This document shows positions 27,030 to 36,182 of a stretch of DNA of 64,000 bases, in pieces. The translations under genes and the position numbers were made by a program. The stretch comes from Nevskia soli DSM 19509 (GTDB taxonomy: Bacteria > Pseudomonadota > Gammaproteobacteria > Nevskiales > Nevskiaceae): NCBI RefSeq assembly GCF_000711955.1, contig NZ_JONR01000019.1, positions 1-64,000 on the forward strand, written 5' to 3'. Positions within the stretch are counted from its first letter, which is position 1. The number at the start of each line of letters is the position of its first letter. The notes under the pieces were generated by a model, which made no database searches, was not told the DNA's origin, and was given only the letters and a program-made list of their open reading frames with translations.

Positions 27030-27971
27030 GTGTCCACAGTGAAACTGAGCATCGCCCAGAGCACCGAACTTTGCCGCCTGCTGGCGGACCCCAGCCGCCT
27101 GCGCCTGCTGCTGTTACTGGAAGCCCATGCGCTGTCCGCGGCCGAGCTGACCGAGGTCACCGGACTGGCGCAGAGCCGCGTGTCCACCCACCTGGCGCGC
27201 CTCAAGCGCGCGGGTCTGGTGCAGGACCAGCGCACTGGCGGCGCGGCGCTCTATACCCTGGCGGCGGTGGAAAACAGTGCCGCCGAATTGTGGGCACTGA
27301 TGCGGCAGGAACTGGACGACCGGCAAGCGCGCCTCGATCGCGAGCGCGCCGACGAAGTGGTACGCGCGCGCAAGTCCGGGCAGACCTGGGCCGAGTCGGT
27401 GGCCGGGCGCATGGAGCTGCACTATTCTCCCGGCCGCACCTGGGAAGCCACCGCACATGCCCTGATCGGCTTGCTGGAACTGGGCGATGTGCTGGACGTG
27501 GCGTCCGGCGACGGCGTACTGGCCGAACTGATCGCCGAGCGCGCGCGCTCGGTCACCTGCATGGACATCAGCGCCAAGGTGCTGGCCGCGGCGCGCAAAC
27601 GGCTCGGCACGGTGAGCAATGTGGGCTTCTGCCAGGGCGATATGCGCGCGCCGCCGTTCGCCGACCGCCGTTTCGACCAGGTGTTCCTGATGCACGCGCT
27701 GAGCTATGCGCAGGAGCCGAAGACGGTGATCGCCAAGGCCGCCGCGCTGCTGCGGCCGGGCGGCAGCCTGATCATCGCCACCCTGGGCGCGCACAAGCAC
27801 GAAGCGGCGATGCAGGCCTACGACCACGTCAACCTCGGCGTGACGCCGGAGGCGCTGGCGAAATGGCTGAAGGCCTGCGGACTGGAAGTGGAACTGTGCC
27901 GCGTCACCTCGCGCGAACCGCGGCCGCCGTATTTCGAGGTGGTGACGGCGCTGGCACGGGCTGGCGTTTAA
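27030..27971 (+). CDS. ArsR-type regulator fused to a class I SAM methyltransferase
   Basis: The gene encodes 313 residues. A GTG at 27030 with AGGA eight bases upstream is preferred, since the longer frame upstream is low-quality Arg/Ser-rich sequence. Residues 1-95 are an ArsR-like winged helix (STELCRLLADPSRLRLLLLL, AQSRVSTHLARLKRAGLV). Residues about 140-310 are a methyltransferase_11 fold with the SAM loop VLDVASGDGVLAELIA, the acidic residue in CMDISAKVLAAA and the motif LLRPGGSLIIATLG. Fusions of this kind occur in many proteobacteria and may couple repression to S-adenosylmethionine or methionine state. No metal-binding Cys pair is seen in the ArsR part. The methyl acceptor is unknown. 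The gene stands alone between a terminator and an inverted repeat. Confidence 0.85.
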   Translation: MSTVKLSIAQSTELCRLLADPSRLRLLLLLEAHALSAAELTEVTGLAQSRVSTHLARLKRAGLVQDQRTGGAALYTLAAVENSAAELWALMRQELDDRQARLDRERADEVVRARKSGQTWAESVAGRMELHYSPGRTWEATAHALIGLLELGDVLDVASGDGVLAELIAERARSVTCMDISAKVLAAARKRLGTVSNVGFCQGDMRAPPFADRRFDQVFLMHALSYAQEPKTVIAKAAALLRPGGSLIIATLGAHKHEAAMQAYDHVNLGVTPEALAKWLKACGLEVELCRVTSREPRPPYFEVVTALARAGV

Positions 27972-27972
27972 T

Positions 27973-28048
27973 TCGTAGGGCGGCCTATGGCCGCGACTGC
28001 ACACTACGTGATGACGCAAGAAGCCGGCGGCCACAGGCCGCCCTACGA
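27973..28048. repeat. Dispersed-type inverted repeat between convergent genes
   Basis: The 22-bp arms 27973-27994 (tcgtagggcggcctatggcc...) and 28027-28048 are inverted with one mismatch around a 32-bp spacer. It begins two bases after the ArsR-methyltransferase stop and ends 24 bp before the dnaQ stop. No T run is present, so it is a repeat-type hairpin rather than a classical terminator, although it could shield both 3' ends. Confidence 0.7.
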
Positions 28049-28071
28049 TTCCGGTTTGAAGTGTCCCGCGA

Positions 28072-28809
28072 TCAGGCCTGGGCGTCGTCCTTCCACAGCA
28101 GCTTGCCCCCGCTTTTCTTGTCGATGCCGGCAAGGCGTTCGCGATGGGCAACCAATTCTTCGTCCTGGGCCCGGATCACGCGCAAGGGCGCGGCGGCGGT
28201 TTCCAGCAGTTCGCGCAGGCCTTCCAGGGCGGAGCTGCCGGACTTGGCGCCGGCGGCTTCGCGATCCAGCACCAGGGCGCCCTGGCCGCCGGTCATGGCG
28301 AGATAGACCTCGGCCAGCAGGCGCGCGTCGAGCAGCGCGCCGTGGAGGTCGCGGTTGGAATTGTCGATGCCGTAGCGCTTGCACAGGGCGTCGAGGCTGG
28401 CTTTCTGGCCCGGGTGCATGCGCCGCGCCATCGACACGGTATCGACGATGCCGCAGATCTGGCCCAGGCGCTCGCCGTAGCCGGCCCGCTCCAGTTCCTT
28501 GTCGAGGAAGCCGACGTCGAAGGCGGCGTTGTGGATCACCAGCTCGGCGCCGCGCAGGTACTCGAGCAGGCTCGGCGCGATGTCGGCGAAGCGCGGCTTG
28601 TCGGCCAGGAAGTCGTTGCTGATGCCGTGCACTTCCTGCGCCCCGGCGTCGATGGCGCGGTCCGGGTTGAGGTAATGGTGGAAGTTGTTGGCGGTGACGC
28701 GGCGGCTGAGCAGCTCGACGCAGCCGATTTCGATGACACGATGGCCCTCGCCCACTTCCAGGCCGGTGGTTTCGGTATCGAGGATGATCTGGCGGACGGC
28801 GCTGCTCAT
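28072..28809 (-). CDS. dnaQ: DNA polymerase III epsilon subunit (proofreading exonuclease)
   Basis: The gene encodes 245 residues from the ATG at 28809, which overlaps the rnhA stop as ATGA, so translation is coupled. The protein is the 3'-5' exonuclease that proofreads within the replicative polymerase core. The three exonuclease motifs are present: ExoI IILDTETTGLE, ExoII VIHNAAFDVGFLDKEL and ExoIII DLHGALLDARLLAEVYLAM (a DEDDh arrangement). The C-terminal ~65 residues should contact the alpha subunit. The length matches E. coli DnaQ (243). In E. coli dnaQ and rnhA are divergent, whereas here they are co-directional in one operon behind a YafS-like gene. Confidence 0.96.
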   Translation of the reverse strand: MSSAVRQIILDTETTGLEVGEGHRVIEIGCVELLSRRVTANNFHHYLNPDRAIDAGAQEVHGISNDFLADKPRFADIAPSLLEYLRGAELVIHNAAFDVGFLDKELERAGYGERLGQICGIVDTVSMARRMHPGQKASLDALCKRYGIDNSNRDLHGALLDARLLAEVYLAMTGGQGALVLDREAAGAKSGSSALEGLRELLETAAAPLRVIRAQDEELVAHRERLAGIDKKSGGKLLWKDDAQA

Positions 28810-29264
28810 GCTTGCGCTACCGTGGCTGAATTGCGGTGCTCTTCGAGCCCCTGGTTGGCGAGCTGGTCGGCCGCCTCGTTGCCGGGATCGCCGGCATGGC
28901 CCTTGACCCAGCGCCAGTCGATACGGTGCCGCGCCGCGGCCAGGTCCAGACGCTGCCACAGATCCTGGTTCTTCACCGGCTTCTTGTCGGCAGTGCGCCA
29001 GCCGCGTGCCTTCCAGTTGGGCAGCCACTCGTTGAGGCCCTGCTTGACGTAGTTGGAATCGGTGAACAGCGTGGCCTCGCAAGGCTCGCGCAGCGATTCC
29101 AGCGCCATGATGGCGCCCATCAGTTCCATGCGGTTGTTGGTGGTCAGGGTTTCGCCGCCGCGGAGCTTCTTTTCATGCCCGTTCCAGCGCAGCAGGGCGC
29201 CCCAGCCGCCGGGCCCCGGGTTTCCCTTGCAGGCGCCGTCGGTATAGATGATCACTGTTTTCAA
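28806..29264 (-). CDS. rnhA: Ribonuclease HI
   Basis: The gene encodes 152 residues, the usual RNase HI size. The protein degrades the RNA strand of RNA-DNA hybrids such as R-loops and primers in the cytoplasm. The catalytic acids are visible as IIYTDGACKGNPGPGGWG (first Asp), NRMELMGAI (Glu), LFTDSNYV (Asp) and GNEAADQLA (Asp), with the His of VKGHAGD on the flexible loop. The basic handle region WKARGWRTADKKPVKN is present. It lies 33 bp downstream of the YafS-like methyltransferase and overlaps dnaQ by four bases. Confidence 0.97.
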   Translation of the reverse strand: MKTVIIYTDGACKGNPGPGGWGALLRWNGHEKKLRGGETLTTNNRMELMGAIMALESLREPCEATLFTDSNYVKQGLNEWLPNWKARGWRTADKKPVKNQDLWQRLDLAAARHRIDWRWVKGHAGDPGNEAADQLANQGLEEHRNSATVAQA

Positions 29265-29297
29265 AAAAATCGGTTCCGTTTTGTTCTTGCTTCAGAC

Positions 29298-30089
29298 TTA
29301 TTCGTTGGTTTGCGGCAGTTCGCGGTGCGAGGGTGTGCCCGGCAGCTTCGATGCGGCGCCGCCGAGGGCTCCGCCGACCAGGGTGCGTACCTGGGCGCGC
29401 GGCAGGCGTCCCACCAGGGACATGGGGATGACGCGCTTCTTGGCCATGATCAGGTAACCCTCCATGAATGGGTTGAGCAGGCTGTGCAGGCCGGTCTGCT
29501 CGCCCAGGGTGCGCGGCGCGCCCCAGGGGAAGCCGATGCCGAAGCGCCGCACCAGCACCACCTCGAAATCCAGCAGTTCCAGCCAGTCGCACAGGCGTCC
29601 GGGATTGACGAACCGCGCACCGGGCGGGAACGCCCGGTAGCGCAGGCCCAGGCGCTGGCGCAGGCCCCAGACGCTCCAGGGGTTGAAGCCGAGAATCAGC
29701 AGGCGGCCGCGGTCGGTAAGGATGCGGCTGGTTTCGCGCAGGACGTTGTGCGGCATCCGGGAGAATTCCAGGGTGTGCGGCAGCAGCACGGCGTCGACGC
29801 TCTGGTTCTGCACCGGCAGGCGCTCCGGTTCGACCAGGGATTGCGCATCGAGGTCGCCCACGGTGCCGAGCACGGCGCGATGCAGCATGTCGGCCGAGCC
29901 GAGCAGGCGCTGGCCGCGGCCCCAGCTGCCGACCTGGAGAATATGCCGGCCGAACAGGTCCGGCAGCACCCGCCGCAGTTCGCGTTCTTCCAGGGCCAGC
30001 AGGCGGCGCCCACGCTGGCTGCGCAACCAGAGAGTCAGGGTGTAGCGGCTGAACGGTTGTCCGCCGCGGATGGCGAGCTGGTTTGGCAT
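29298..30089 (-). CDS. YafS-like SAM-dependent methyltransferase
   Basis: The gene encodes 263 residues from the ATG at 30089, which has GAGG seven bases upstream; a start at 30104 lacks such a site. The fold is a class I methyltransferase, with HILQVGSWGRGQRLL as a variant of the SAM loop, SVDAVLLPHTLEFSRMPHN and LRETSRILTDRGRLLILGFN. In E. coli yafS also lies between gloB and rnhA-dnaQ, and the order is preserved here, which supports the identification. The substrate is not established for the family as far as I know. It is divergent from gloB with only 36 bp between the start codons, so the two promoters must overlap. Confidence 0.85.
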   Translation of the reverse strand: MPNQLAIRGGQPFSRYTLTLWLRSQRGRRLLALEERELRRVLPDLFGRHILQVGSWGRGQRLLGSADMLHRAVLGTVGDLDAQSLVEPERLPVQNQSVDAVLLPHTLEFSRMPHNVLRETSRILTDRGRLLILGFNPWSVWGLRQRLGLRYRAFPPGARFVNPGRLCDWLELLDFEVVLVRRFGIGFPWGAPRTLGEQTGLHSLLNPFMEGYLIMAKKRVIPMSLVGRLPRAQVRTLVGGALGGAASKLPGTPSHRELPQTNE

Positions 30090-30125
30090 GTTGACGCCTC
30101 GCATCTGAACCTACAGAGTTCAGAC

Positions 30126-30917
30126 ATGATAACCGTGACACCTCTCCCCGCGTTCAACGACAACTACCTGTGGCTGCTGCATGCCGACGGGAAGGCCGCC
30201 GTGGTCGATCCCGGCGATGGCGAGGTGGTGCTGAAGGCCCTGCGCGAACGGGGGCTGGAACTGGCGGCGATCCTGGTCACACATCATCACCCGGACCACG
30301 TGGGCGGCCTTCCGACCCTGCGCCGCGCCTGGGACGTGCCGGTGTATGGGCCGCGCGCCGAGAGCGGCAAGATCCCCGGATTGACGCATCTGCTCGACGA
30401 CGGCGACCGGGTGGAACTACCTGAACCGCGCATCAGCTTCGAAGTACTGGCGGTGCCGGGGCATACGCTGGGCCATATCGCCTACTACGCCGCGGCCGAT
30501 AAGTTGTTGTTTTGCGGCGATACGCTGTTCATCGGCGGCTGCGGCCGCCTGTTCGAAGGCACGCCGCAGCAGATGTACGCTTCTTTGCAGCGCCTGTCCG
30601 CCCTGCCCGACGACACGGCAGTGTATTGTGCTCACGAGTACACTTTGTCCAATCTGGATTTCGCGCACAGCGCGGAGCCGGATAACATGGAAGTGACCGG
30701 GGAGATCGAACGAGTGCGAAATTTGCGCGCCGAACAGCGGCCGAGCGTGCCTGGCAGTGTGGGCCGGGAGCGGGCTTTCAATCCTTTTTTGCGTTGCACC
30801 GAGCCGGCGCTGGCGCGATCGGCCGGCAGCCATACGGGAAAACCAGTCCATGACCCGGTCGAGATTTTCGCTGCGCTGCGTCGCTGGAAAGATAGCTACA
30901 AGAGTACCTTGCGTTGA
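30126..30917 (+). CDS. gloB: Hydroxyacylglutathione hydrolase (glyoxalase II)
   Basis: The gene encodes 263 residues. The protein hydrolyses S-lactoylglutathione to lactate and glutathione, the second step of methylglyoxal detoxification in the cytoplasm. It has a metallo-beta-lactamase fold with the dinuclear metal motif THHHPDHVGG, further ligands in VPGHTLGHIAY, FCGDTLFIGGCGRLFEG and AHEYTLSNLDF, and the C-terminal glutathione-binding helix domain ending ALRRWKDSYKSTLR. The beginning MITVTPLPAFNDNYLWLL is typical of GloB. It is divergent from the YafS-like gene, and 53 bp after its stop the secreted-protein/TPR operon begins. Confidence 0.97.
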   Translation: MITVTPLPAFNDNYLWLLHADGKAAVVDPGDGEVVLKALRERGLELAAILVTHHHPDHVGGLPTLRRAWDVPVYGPRAESGKIPGLTHLLDDGDRVELPEPRISFEVLAVPGHTLGHIAYYAAADKLLFCGDTLFIGGCGRLFEGTPQQMYASLQRLSALPDDTAVYCAHEYTLSNLDFAHSAEPDNMEVTGEIERVRNLRAEQRPSVPGSVGRERAFNPFLRCTEPALARSAGSHTGKPVHDPVEIFAALRRWKDSYKSTLR

Positions 30918-30970
30918 TTTTTTCGCCAGTTTTCGCAAGCCGCGAAGCATTTGTTAGACTCGCCCTATCG

Positions 30971-31552
30971 ATGCGCCTGCATTCCCCCATGACCAATAGA
31001 AAACCGCTTCGAGCCTGCGGCCTCCTTGCCGCGGCTTTACTGCCGATCGCAGCGCTGGCGGCTCCGCCGCAGGCGGCCGACCCCGCGGCGCTGGCTGTCG
31101 ACCAGAACATCCAGAAGCTGAAGGAGCAATCGCTGGACGTGATCCAGCAGGCCCAGGCCGTGGAGCAGAATTTCCTCTACCCGGACTACAACCGGGTATC
31201 GATCTACGTCGGCGTCGCCATCGCCGGCATGTACATCAAGGACATCACGGTGACGGTCGACGGCGGCAAGCCGGTCCACCACGAGTACACCACCAGCGAA
31301 TCCTATGCCTTGCAGGAACGCGGGCTGCACCTGGTCGAGCGGCTCAACGCGCCGGCCGGGCGGCACCACCTGCAGGCGCAGTTCACCGCGCAGTATTCCG
31401 ATGCCCGGCCCAGCGATCCGCCGTTCACCGGAAGCTATGACGGCTATTTCGACAAGACCCAGCAACCGGCCGAACTGGAACTTTCGTTGCGGCGCAGCGG
31501 GTACCTGACCCCGCCCGAGCTGAAATTCCGCGACTGGAGGGCGGCACAATGA
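30971..31552 (+). CDS. Exported protein of the ExbBD/AgmX operon (first gene)
   Basis: The gene encodes 193 residues from the ATG at 30971. An ATG at 30989 gives an equally good signal peptide (PLRACGLLAAALLPIAALA), and neither start has a clear ribosome binding site. The mature part has a helical segment (IQKLKEQSLDVIQQAQAVEQ), then a strand-rich part (RVSIYVGVAIAGMYIKDITV, HHLQAQFTAQYSDARP) suggesting a beta-sandwich. I do not recognise a named family. The stop overlaps the next start as ATGA, so it is coupled to the large TPR protein and probably works with it in the periplasm. Confidence 0.7.
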   Translation: MRLHSPMTNRKPLRACGLLAAALLPIAALAAPPQAADPAALAVDQNIQKLKEQSLDVIQQAQAVEQNFLYPDYNRVSIYVGVAIAGMYIKDITVTVDGGKPVHHEYTTSESYALQERGLHLVERLNAPAGRHHLQAQFTAQYSDARPSDPPFTGSYDGYFDKTQQPAELELSLRRSGYLTPPELKFRDWRAAQ

Positions 31553-33372
31553 AGCACCTCGTCGTCTTCACGCTGGCTTTTGCCTGCGGCACCGCCGCCG
31601 CGGCCGATATCTACACCCCGGGCGGCGACAACGACCCGCGGGTGCGCAGCGCGCAGTTCCTCGCCGGCAACAGCCGCTATCTCAGCGCCTCGGCGCTGCT
31701 GGCGCAGGTGCAGGCGGAAGCGCCGCAGAAGCGCTTCGCGCCGCCCTATTACCGCGACCTGGCTGCGGATACGCTGTCCTTCGGCATGCCGCAGCGGGCC
31801 GAAGTGATCTACCGCGAGGAGATCGCCAATGCCACGGATCCGTTGAGCCTGGCACGGGCGCGCCTGCGGCTGGCGGATTTCTTCTACCAGCGCGGCTATT
31901 ACCAGCAGTCGTCCACCGAGTTGAGCACGGTGCGGGCGCAGTTGCCGAAAGAATTGCTGATCGACTGGCAGGACCTGCAATCGCGGGTGCTGCTGGCGCA
32001 GGGCCGCTACGGCGAAGCCGCCGACATCCTGACCCAGGCCAGCAGCAGCGACATGACCAACATCATGCGCTACAACCTCGGCGTGGCGCTGATCAACGAT
32101 GGCCGCGTCGGCCAGGGCGTCAATATGCTGGACCGCGTGGGCCGGCTGACGCCGACCGATTCGGATTCGCTGGCGCTGCGCGACAAGGCCAACCTGACCC
32201 TGGGCTACCACTTCCTGCGTACCCAGCAAGGCGGCACCGCGGTGCCGATCTTCGGCCGCGTGCGCACCGTCGGGCCCTACTCCAACCGCGCGCTGCTCGG
32301 GCTTGGCTGGGCCTATCTTGCGCCGCGCGGCAACAAGCAGAAAAAGGCCGAACTGGGTGATGAGGCGCCGCAGGACGGCACGGCCTTCACCTCCTTCGCC
32401 ACCATCGGCGTGCTGCTGCGTCCCGGCTACATCGATTCGGACAGCATCTACAAGCGCGCCAAGCTGGCGCCGTTCCACCTCAGCGGCAGGTCGGCCGACG
32501 AGGAAGCGCAGCTGAAGCAGGCGCTGGTGCCCTGGGTCGAACTGACCAGCCGCGATACCATCGATCCGGCGGTGCAGGAAGGCCTGCTGGCCATTCCCTA
32601 TGTGCTCGATCGCCTCGGCGCGCATATCCAGGCACAGCAGTATTACGAGCGCGCCATCGATGCGCTGGAAGAGACCCATACCCGTCTCGATTCGGCCGAA
32701 CAGCATGTGCGCAGCGGCCGCATGGTGAAGACCATGATCGACCACGATCCTTCCGCCGAGTCGGGCTGGATGTGGAAGCTCAAATCGCTGCCGGACGCAC
32801 CGGAAACCTTCTATTTGCAGACGTTGCTGGCGGACAACCCGTTCCAGGAAGCGCTGAAGAATTTCCGCGACACGCGGATGCTGCAGATGAACCTGCAGTT
32901 CTGGAAAACGCGCATGGCCGAGTTGCAGACCAGCTACCAGACGCGCAGCGGTCAGAATCTGCCGGCGGCGCCCGGGCAGGCCGCGAGAGCCCCGGGAACC
33001 GGGTATTCGTCGGATCCGTCCGCCGCCGCTTCCGCGCCTCCGTTGCAGTTGGCCAACCGCCTGTCGGCATACAACGGCCAGAGCTCACCGGATGTACCGG
33101 ACAGCGAAGCCCCGGTGGCCTTGCAGCTGGCGCAGAACCCGGGTTCGGAAAAATTCTTCGGCCCGTTCGAACGCATGCAGGCCTTGCGCACACGCATCGA
33201 CGCGCTGATGCCGCAGCTGGAAGCGGCCGAGAATACGCAGGGCCAGCTGCTGCAGAACATCGCCCTCGGCGACCTGGAAAAGCAGAAGGTGGTCAACCAG
33301 AAACTGCTGGCCGAGTCGCGTTTCGCGCTCGCCCGCATTTACGACAGCCAGCTCAAGGGTGATTCGAAATGA
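31549..33372 (+). CDS. Exported TPR-repeat protein
   Basis: The gene encodes 607 residues starting with a signal peptide (MKHLVVFTLAFACGTAAAA). Residues about 30-380 are tetratricopeptide-like helix pairs (AQFLAGNSRYLSASALLAQV, LRLADFFYQRGYYQQSSTEL, RYNLGVALINDGRVGQGVNM). Pro/Ala/Ser-rich low-complexity sequence spans about 470-530, and a helical end (MQALRTRIDALMPQLEAAEN) could be a coiled coil. TPRs bind partner proteins, so it is probably a periplasmic scaffold. It shares four-base overlaps with both neighbours, which means strict co-translation in the operon. No enzyme motif is present. Confidence 0.8.
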   Translation: MKHLVVFTLAFACGTAAAADIYTPGGDNDPRVRSAQFLAGNSRYLSASALLAQVQAEAPQKRFAPPYYRDLAADTLSFGMPQRAEVIYREEIANATDPLSLARARLRLADFFYQRGYYQQSSTELSTVRAQLPKELLIDWQDLQSRVLLAQGRYGEAADILTQASSSDMTNIMRYNLGVALINDGRVGQGVNMLDRVGRLTPTDSDSLALRDKANLTLGYHFLRTQQGGTAVPIFGRVRTVGPYSNRALLGLGWAYLAPRGNKQKKAELGDEAPQDGTAFTSFATIGVLLRPGYIDSDSIYKRAKLAPFHLSGRSADEEAQLKQALVPWVELTSRDTIDPAVQEGLLAIPYVLDRLGAHIQAQQYYERAIDALEETHTRLDSAEQHVRSGRMVKTMIDHDPSAESGWMWKLKSLPDAPETFYLQTLLADNPFQEALKNFRDTRMLQMNLQFWKTRMAELQTSYQTRSGQNLPAAPGQAARAPGTGYSSDPSAAASAPPLQLANRLSAYNGQSSPDVPDSEAPVALQLAQNPGSEKFFGPFERMQALRTRIDALMPQLEAAENTQGQLLQNIALGDLEKQKVVNQKLLAESRFALARIYDSQLKGDSK

Positions 33373-36182
33373 AGCGCGCAGCGCTCGCCGCGGCCTGCCT
33401 GACCCTGGCCGCCTGTCAAACCGAAGCGGTCAAGCATGCGGCGCCGCCGATCAAGACGCTGGCCAGCCAGAAGCAGCCGGCGCAGGACAAGTTGCCGATC
33501 ATCCAGTCCGAGCCGGTCGCCGCCGACCCGCAGAAGGCGCTGGAGAACTATCACAAGCTGCTCAAGCTCAATCCGGACCCCGATACCCGCGCGGAGGCGA
33601 TGAAGCGCATCGCCGACCTGCAGGTGCAGGTGGCGGACAGCAACGGCAACACCGGCCCCGCGGCGGGCGTGGCCCTGAAGGATTCGATCGGCATCTACCA
33701 GGAACTGCTGGAGGATCCGCACGGCAAGGAAAACGATCGCGTGCTGTATCAGCTGGCGCGCGCCCAGCAGAACAGCGGCGATACCGACAAGGCGATCGTC
33801 TCGCTTCAGAAGCTGGAACACGACTACCCGGCCTCGCCGCTGGTCGCCGATGCGCATTTCCGCGCCGGCGAGCTGCTGTACGGGCGTGAACGCTATGCCG
33901 AGGCGGAGCAGGAATATCATGCGGTGATGGGCTTCGGCGACGGCACGCCGTTCTTCGTCTCGGCGCAGTACAAGTACGGCTGGTCGCTGTTCCAGCAGCA
34001 GAAATACGCCGAGGACATCGCGGTGTTCTTCACCATCCTCGACCGTGATTTGCCGCCGGGAGAACTGGACGATCCGGAGGCCGCGCTGAAGGCGGTGTCG
34101 GTGACCCGCGCCGATCTGGCGCGCGACGGCCTGCGCGTGTCGAGCCTGTCCTTCACCGCGCTCGGCGGCGGCAAGGCGATCAACGATTATTTCGCCAAGA
34201 ACGGCCAGCCGCGCTTCTACCCGCTGGTCTACAACGCCCTGGGCGAGCTGATGCTGGACAAGCGCCGCTATACCGATGCGGCCAATGCCTACGCCGCGTT
34301 CGTCGAAGGCCATCCGACGCATCCCAGCGCGCCGACCTTCCAGACCAAGGTGATTGCCGCCTATCAGGACGGCGGCTTCAGCGACCAGGTGGTGCGCGAG
34401 AAGGAACGTTACGCCAAGGCCTATGAACCCGCCGCCCCCTACTGGGCCGGCAAGCAGCCGACGCCCGAAGTGATGGCCGAGCTGCGCAAGGATCTGGAAG
34501 ACCTGGGCCGCCATTACCAGGCCAAGGCGCAGAAGGATCCGCCGACCGACGCGGCCGCCAAGCGCGCCGACTTTGCCGCGGCCGCCGGCTGGTACAACAA
34601 GATCCTGACGATCTATCCGCAGGACCCCAAGCTGCCCGAAATCAACCTGCTCTACGCCGATTCGCTCTACGATGGCGGCCAGACCAAACAGGCCGCCGAA
34701 CAGTACGCCAGGACCGCCTACGGTTATCCGAACAATCCGAAGGCGCCGGAAGCGGCTTACGCCTCGATCCAGGCCTGGCAGCGCCTGGGCAAGGAAGTGC
34801 CGGCGGCTGACCGTCCGGGCGTGCTGCACCTGTCGGTGGACGCCAGCGTCAAGTACGCCGACACCTTCCCGGCCAGCAACCAGACCGCGCCGGTGCTGAC
34901 CCGCGCCGCGGAAGACCTGTACGAGATCAAGGATCTGGACCAGGCCATCGTATTGTCCAATCGGGTGCTGGCGCTGAGCCCGCCGGCCGCGCCGGAATTG
35001 CGCAGCCAGACCCTGGGCGTGCTGGCCGACTCCAAGTTCGCGCAGGGCAAGTACGCCGAATCCGAGGCTGCGTATACCCAGTTGCTGGCGCTGACGCCGG
35101 CCACCGACGCCAACCGCAAGGTGGTGGTGGAACAGCTGGCGGCCTCGATCTACAAGCAGGGCGATGCCGCCCGCAGCGCCGGCGACATGCGCACCGCCGC
35201 GCAGTTCTTCCAGCGCGTCGGCCAGGTGGTGCCGGACGCCAGCATCCGCCCCAACGCGGATTACGACGCCGCCGCGGCCTACATCAGCCTGCAGGACTGG
35301 GGCGCTTCGGAACAGGCGCTGGAAGGCTTCCGCAGCCGCTATCCGACCAATCCGCTGACCGCGGACGTGGACAAGAAGCTGGCCCTGGCCTACCAGAAGG
35401 ACAACAAGCCGGCGCAGGCCGCCGCCGCCTATCAGCGCGTGGCGCAGCGGCCGACGGAAAACGTCGATACGCGGCGCGAGGCGGCATGGCTGTCCGCAAC
35501 GCTGTATGACCAGGCACAGCAGACGCAGCCGTCGATTGCCGCCTACGAGTCCTACGTCAAGACCTACCCGCAGCCGCTGGATCGCAGCACCGAGGCACGG
35601 CAGCGCCTGGCCGCGATGACCGCCGGCGACAGCGTCCGCCACACCTACTGGCTGAACGAGATGGTCAGCGCCGACAGCATGGCCGGCACCGGACGTACCG
35701 ACAGCAGCAAGCTGGCGGCCGCCCAGGCCAGCCTGGAGCTGGCCCGCGCCACGGCGGCGCAGGCACGCGCGGTGTCGATCACCCTGCCGATCGCCAAGAC
35801 CCTGCCGGTACGCAAGCAGGCGACCGAGGCGGCAGTGCAGGCGCTCAACCGTGCCGCCGCTTACGGCTTCGCCGACACCACCACGGCGGCGACCAACGAG
35901 ATCGGCAACGTCTACCACGACTTCGCCCGCGCCCTGGTCAATTCGGAGCGTCCGGCCAAGCTGAAGGGCGACGAGCTGGAACAATACAACCTGCTGCTGG
36001 AGGAACAGGCCGAGCCGTTCGATGAACAGGCGATCAAGGCCCACGAGGCCAACCTGCAGCGCGTTTCGCAGGGCTTGTGGAACCCGTCGATCCGCAAGAG
36101 CGTCGACGCCCTGGCCGATCTGTCTCCGGGGAAGTACGGCAAGCGCGAGCAGCGCGAGGATATTTATGAATCGCTGCACTAA
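33369..36182 (+). CDS. Large TPR-repeat lipoprotein
   Basis: The gene encodes 937 residues with a lipoprotein signal, MKRAALAAACLTLAAC, with the lipobox at LAAC. The mature chain is almost entirely TPR-type helix repeats, for example YQLARAQQNSGDTDKAIVSL, YNALGELMLDKRRYTDAAN, TLGVLADSKFAQGKYAESE and AAAYISLQDWGASEQALEGF. About 15-20 units can be estimated. Such a solenoid could span a good part of the periplasm, tethered to the outer membrane, and connect it with the inner-membrane ExbBD/AgmX motor encoded downstream. The start overlaps the preceding stop by four bases, and the end overlaps the next gene by 17 bp. Confidence 0.8.
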   Translation: MKRAALAAACLTLAACQTEAVKHAAPPIKTLASQKQPAQDKLPIIQSEPVAADPQKALENYHKLLKLNPDPDTRAEAMKRIADLQVQVADSNGNTGPAAGVALKDSIGIYQELLEDPHGKENDRVLYQLARAQQNSGDTDKAIVSLQKLEHDYPASPLVADAHFRAGELLYGRERYAEAEQEYHAVMGFGDGTPFFVSAQYKYGWSLFQQQKYAEDIAVFFTILDRDLPPGELDDPEAALKAVSVTRADLARDGLRVSSLSFTALGGGKAINDYFAKNGQPRFYPLVYNALGELMLDKRRYTDAANAYAAFVEGHPTHPSAPTFQTKVIAAYQDGGFSDQVVREKERYAKAYEPAAPYWAGKQPTPEVMAELRKDLEDLGRHYQAKAQKDPPTDAAAKRADFAAAAGWYNKILTIYPQDPKLPEINLLYADSLYDGGQTKQAAEQYARTAYGYPNNPKAPEAAYASIQAWQRLGKEVPAADRPGVLHLSVDASVKYADTFPASNQTAPVLTRAAEDLYEIKDLDQAIVLSNRVLALSPPAAPELRSQTLGVLADSKFAQGKYAESEAAYTQLLALTPATDANRKVVVEQLAASIYKQGDAARSAGDMRTAAQFFQRVGQVVPDASIRPNADYDAAAAYISLQDWGASEQALEGFRSRYPTNPLTADVDKKLALAYQKDNKPAQAAAAYQRVAQRPTENVDTRREAAWLSATLYDQAQQTQPSIAAYESYVKTYPQPLDRSTEARQRLAAMTAGDSVRHTYWLNEMVSADSMAGTGRTDSSKLAAAQASLELARATAAQARAVSITLPIAKTLPVRKQATEAAVQALNRAAAYGFADTTTAATNEIGNVYHDFARALVNSERPAKLKGDELEQYNLLLEEQAEPFDEQAIKAHEANLQRVSQGLWNPSIRKSVDALADLSPGKYGKREQREDIYESLH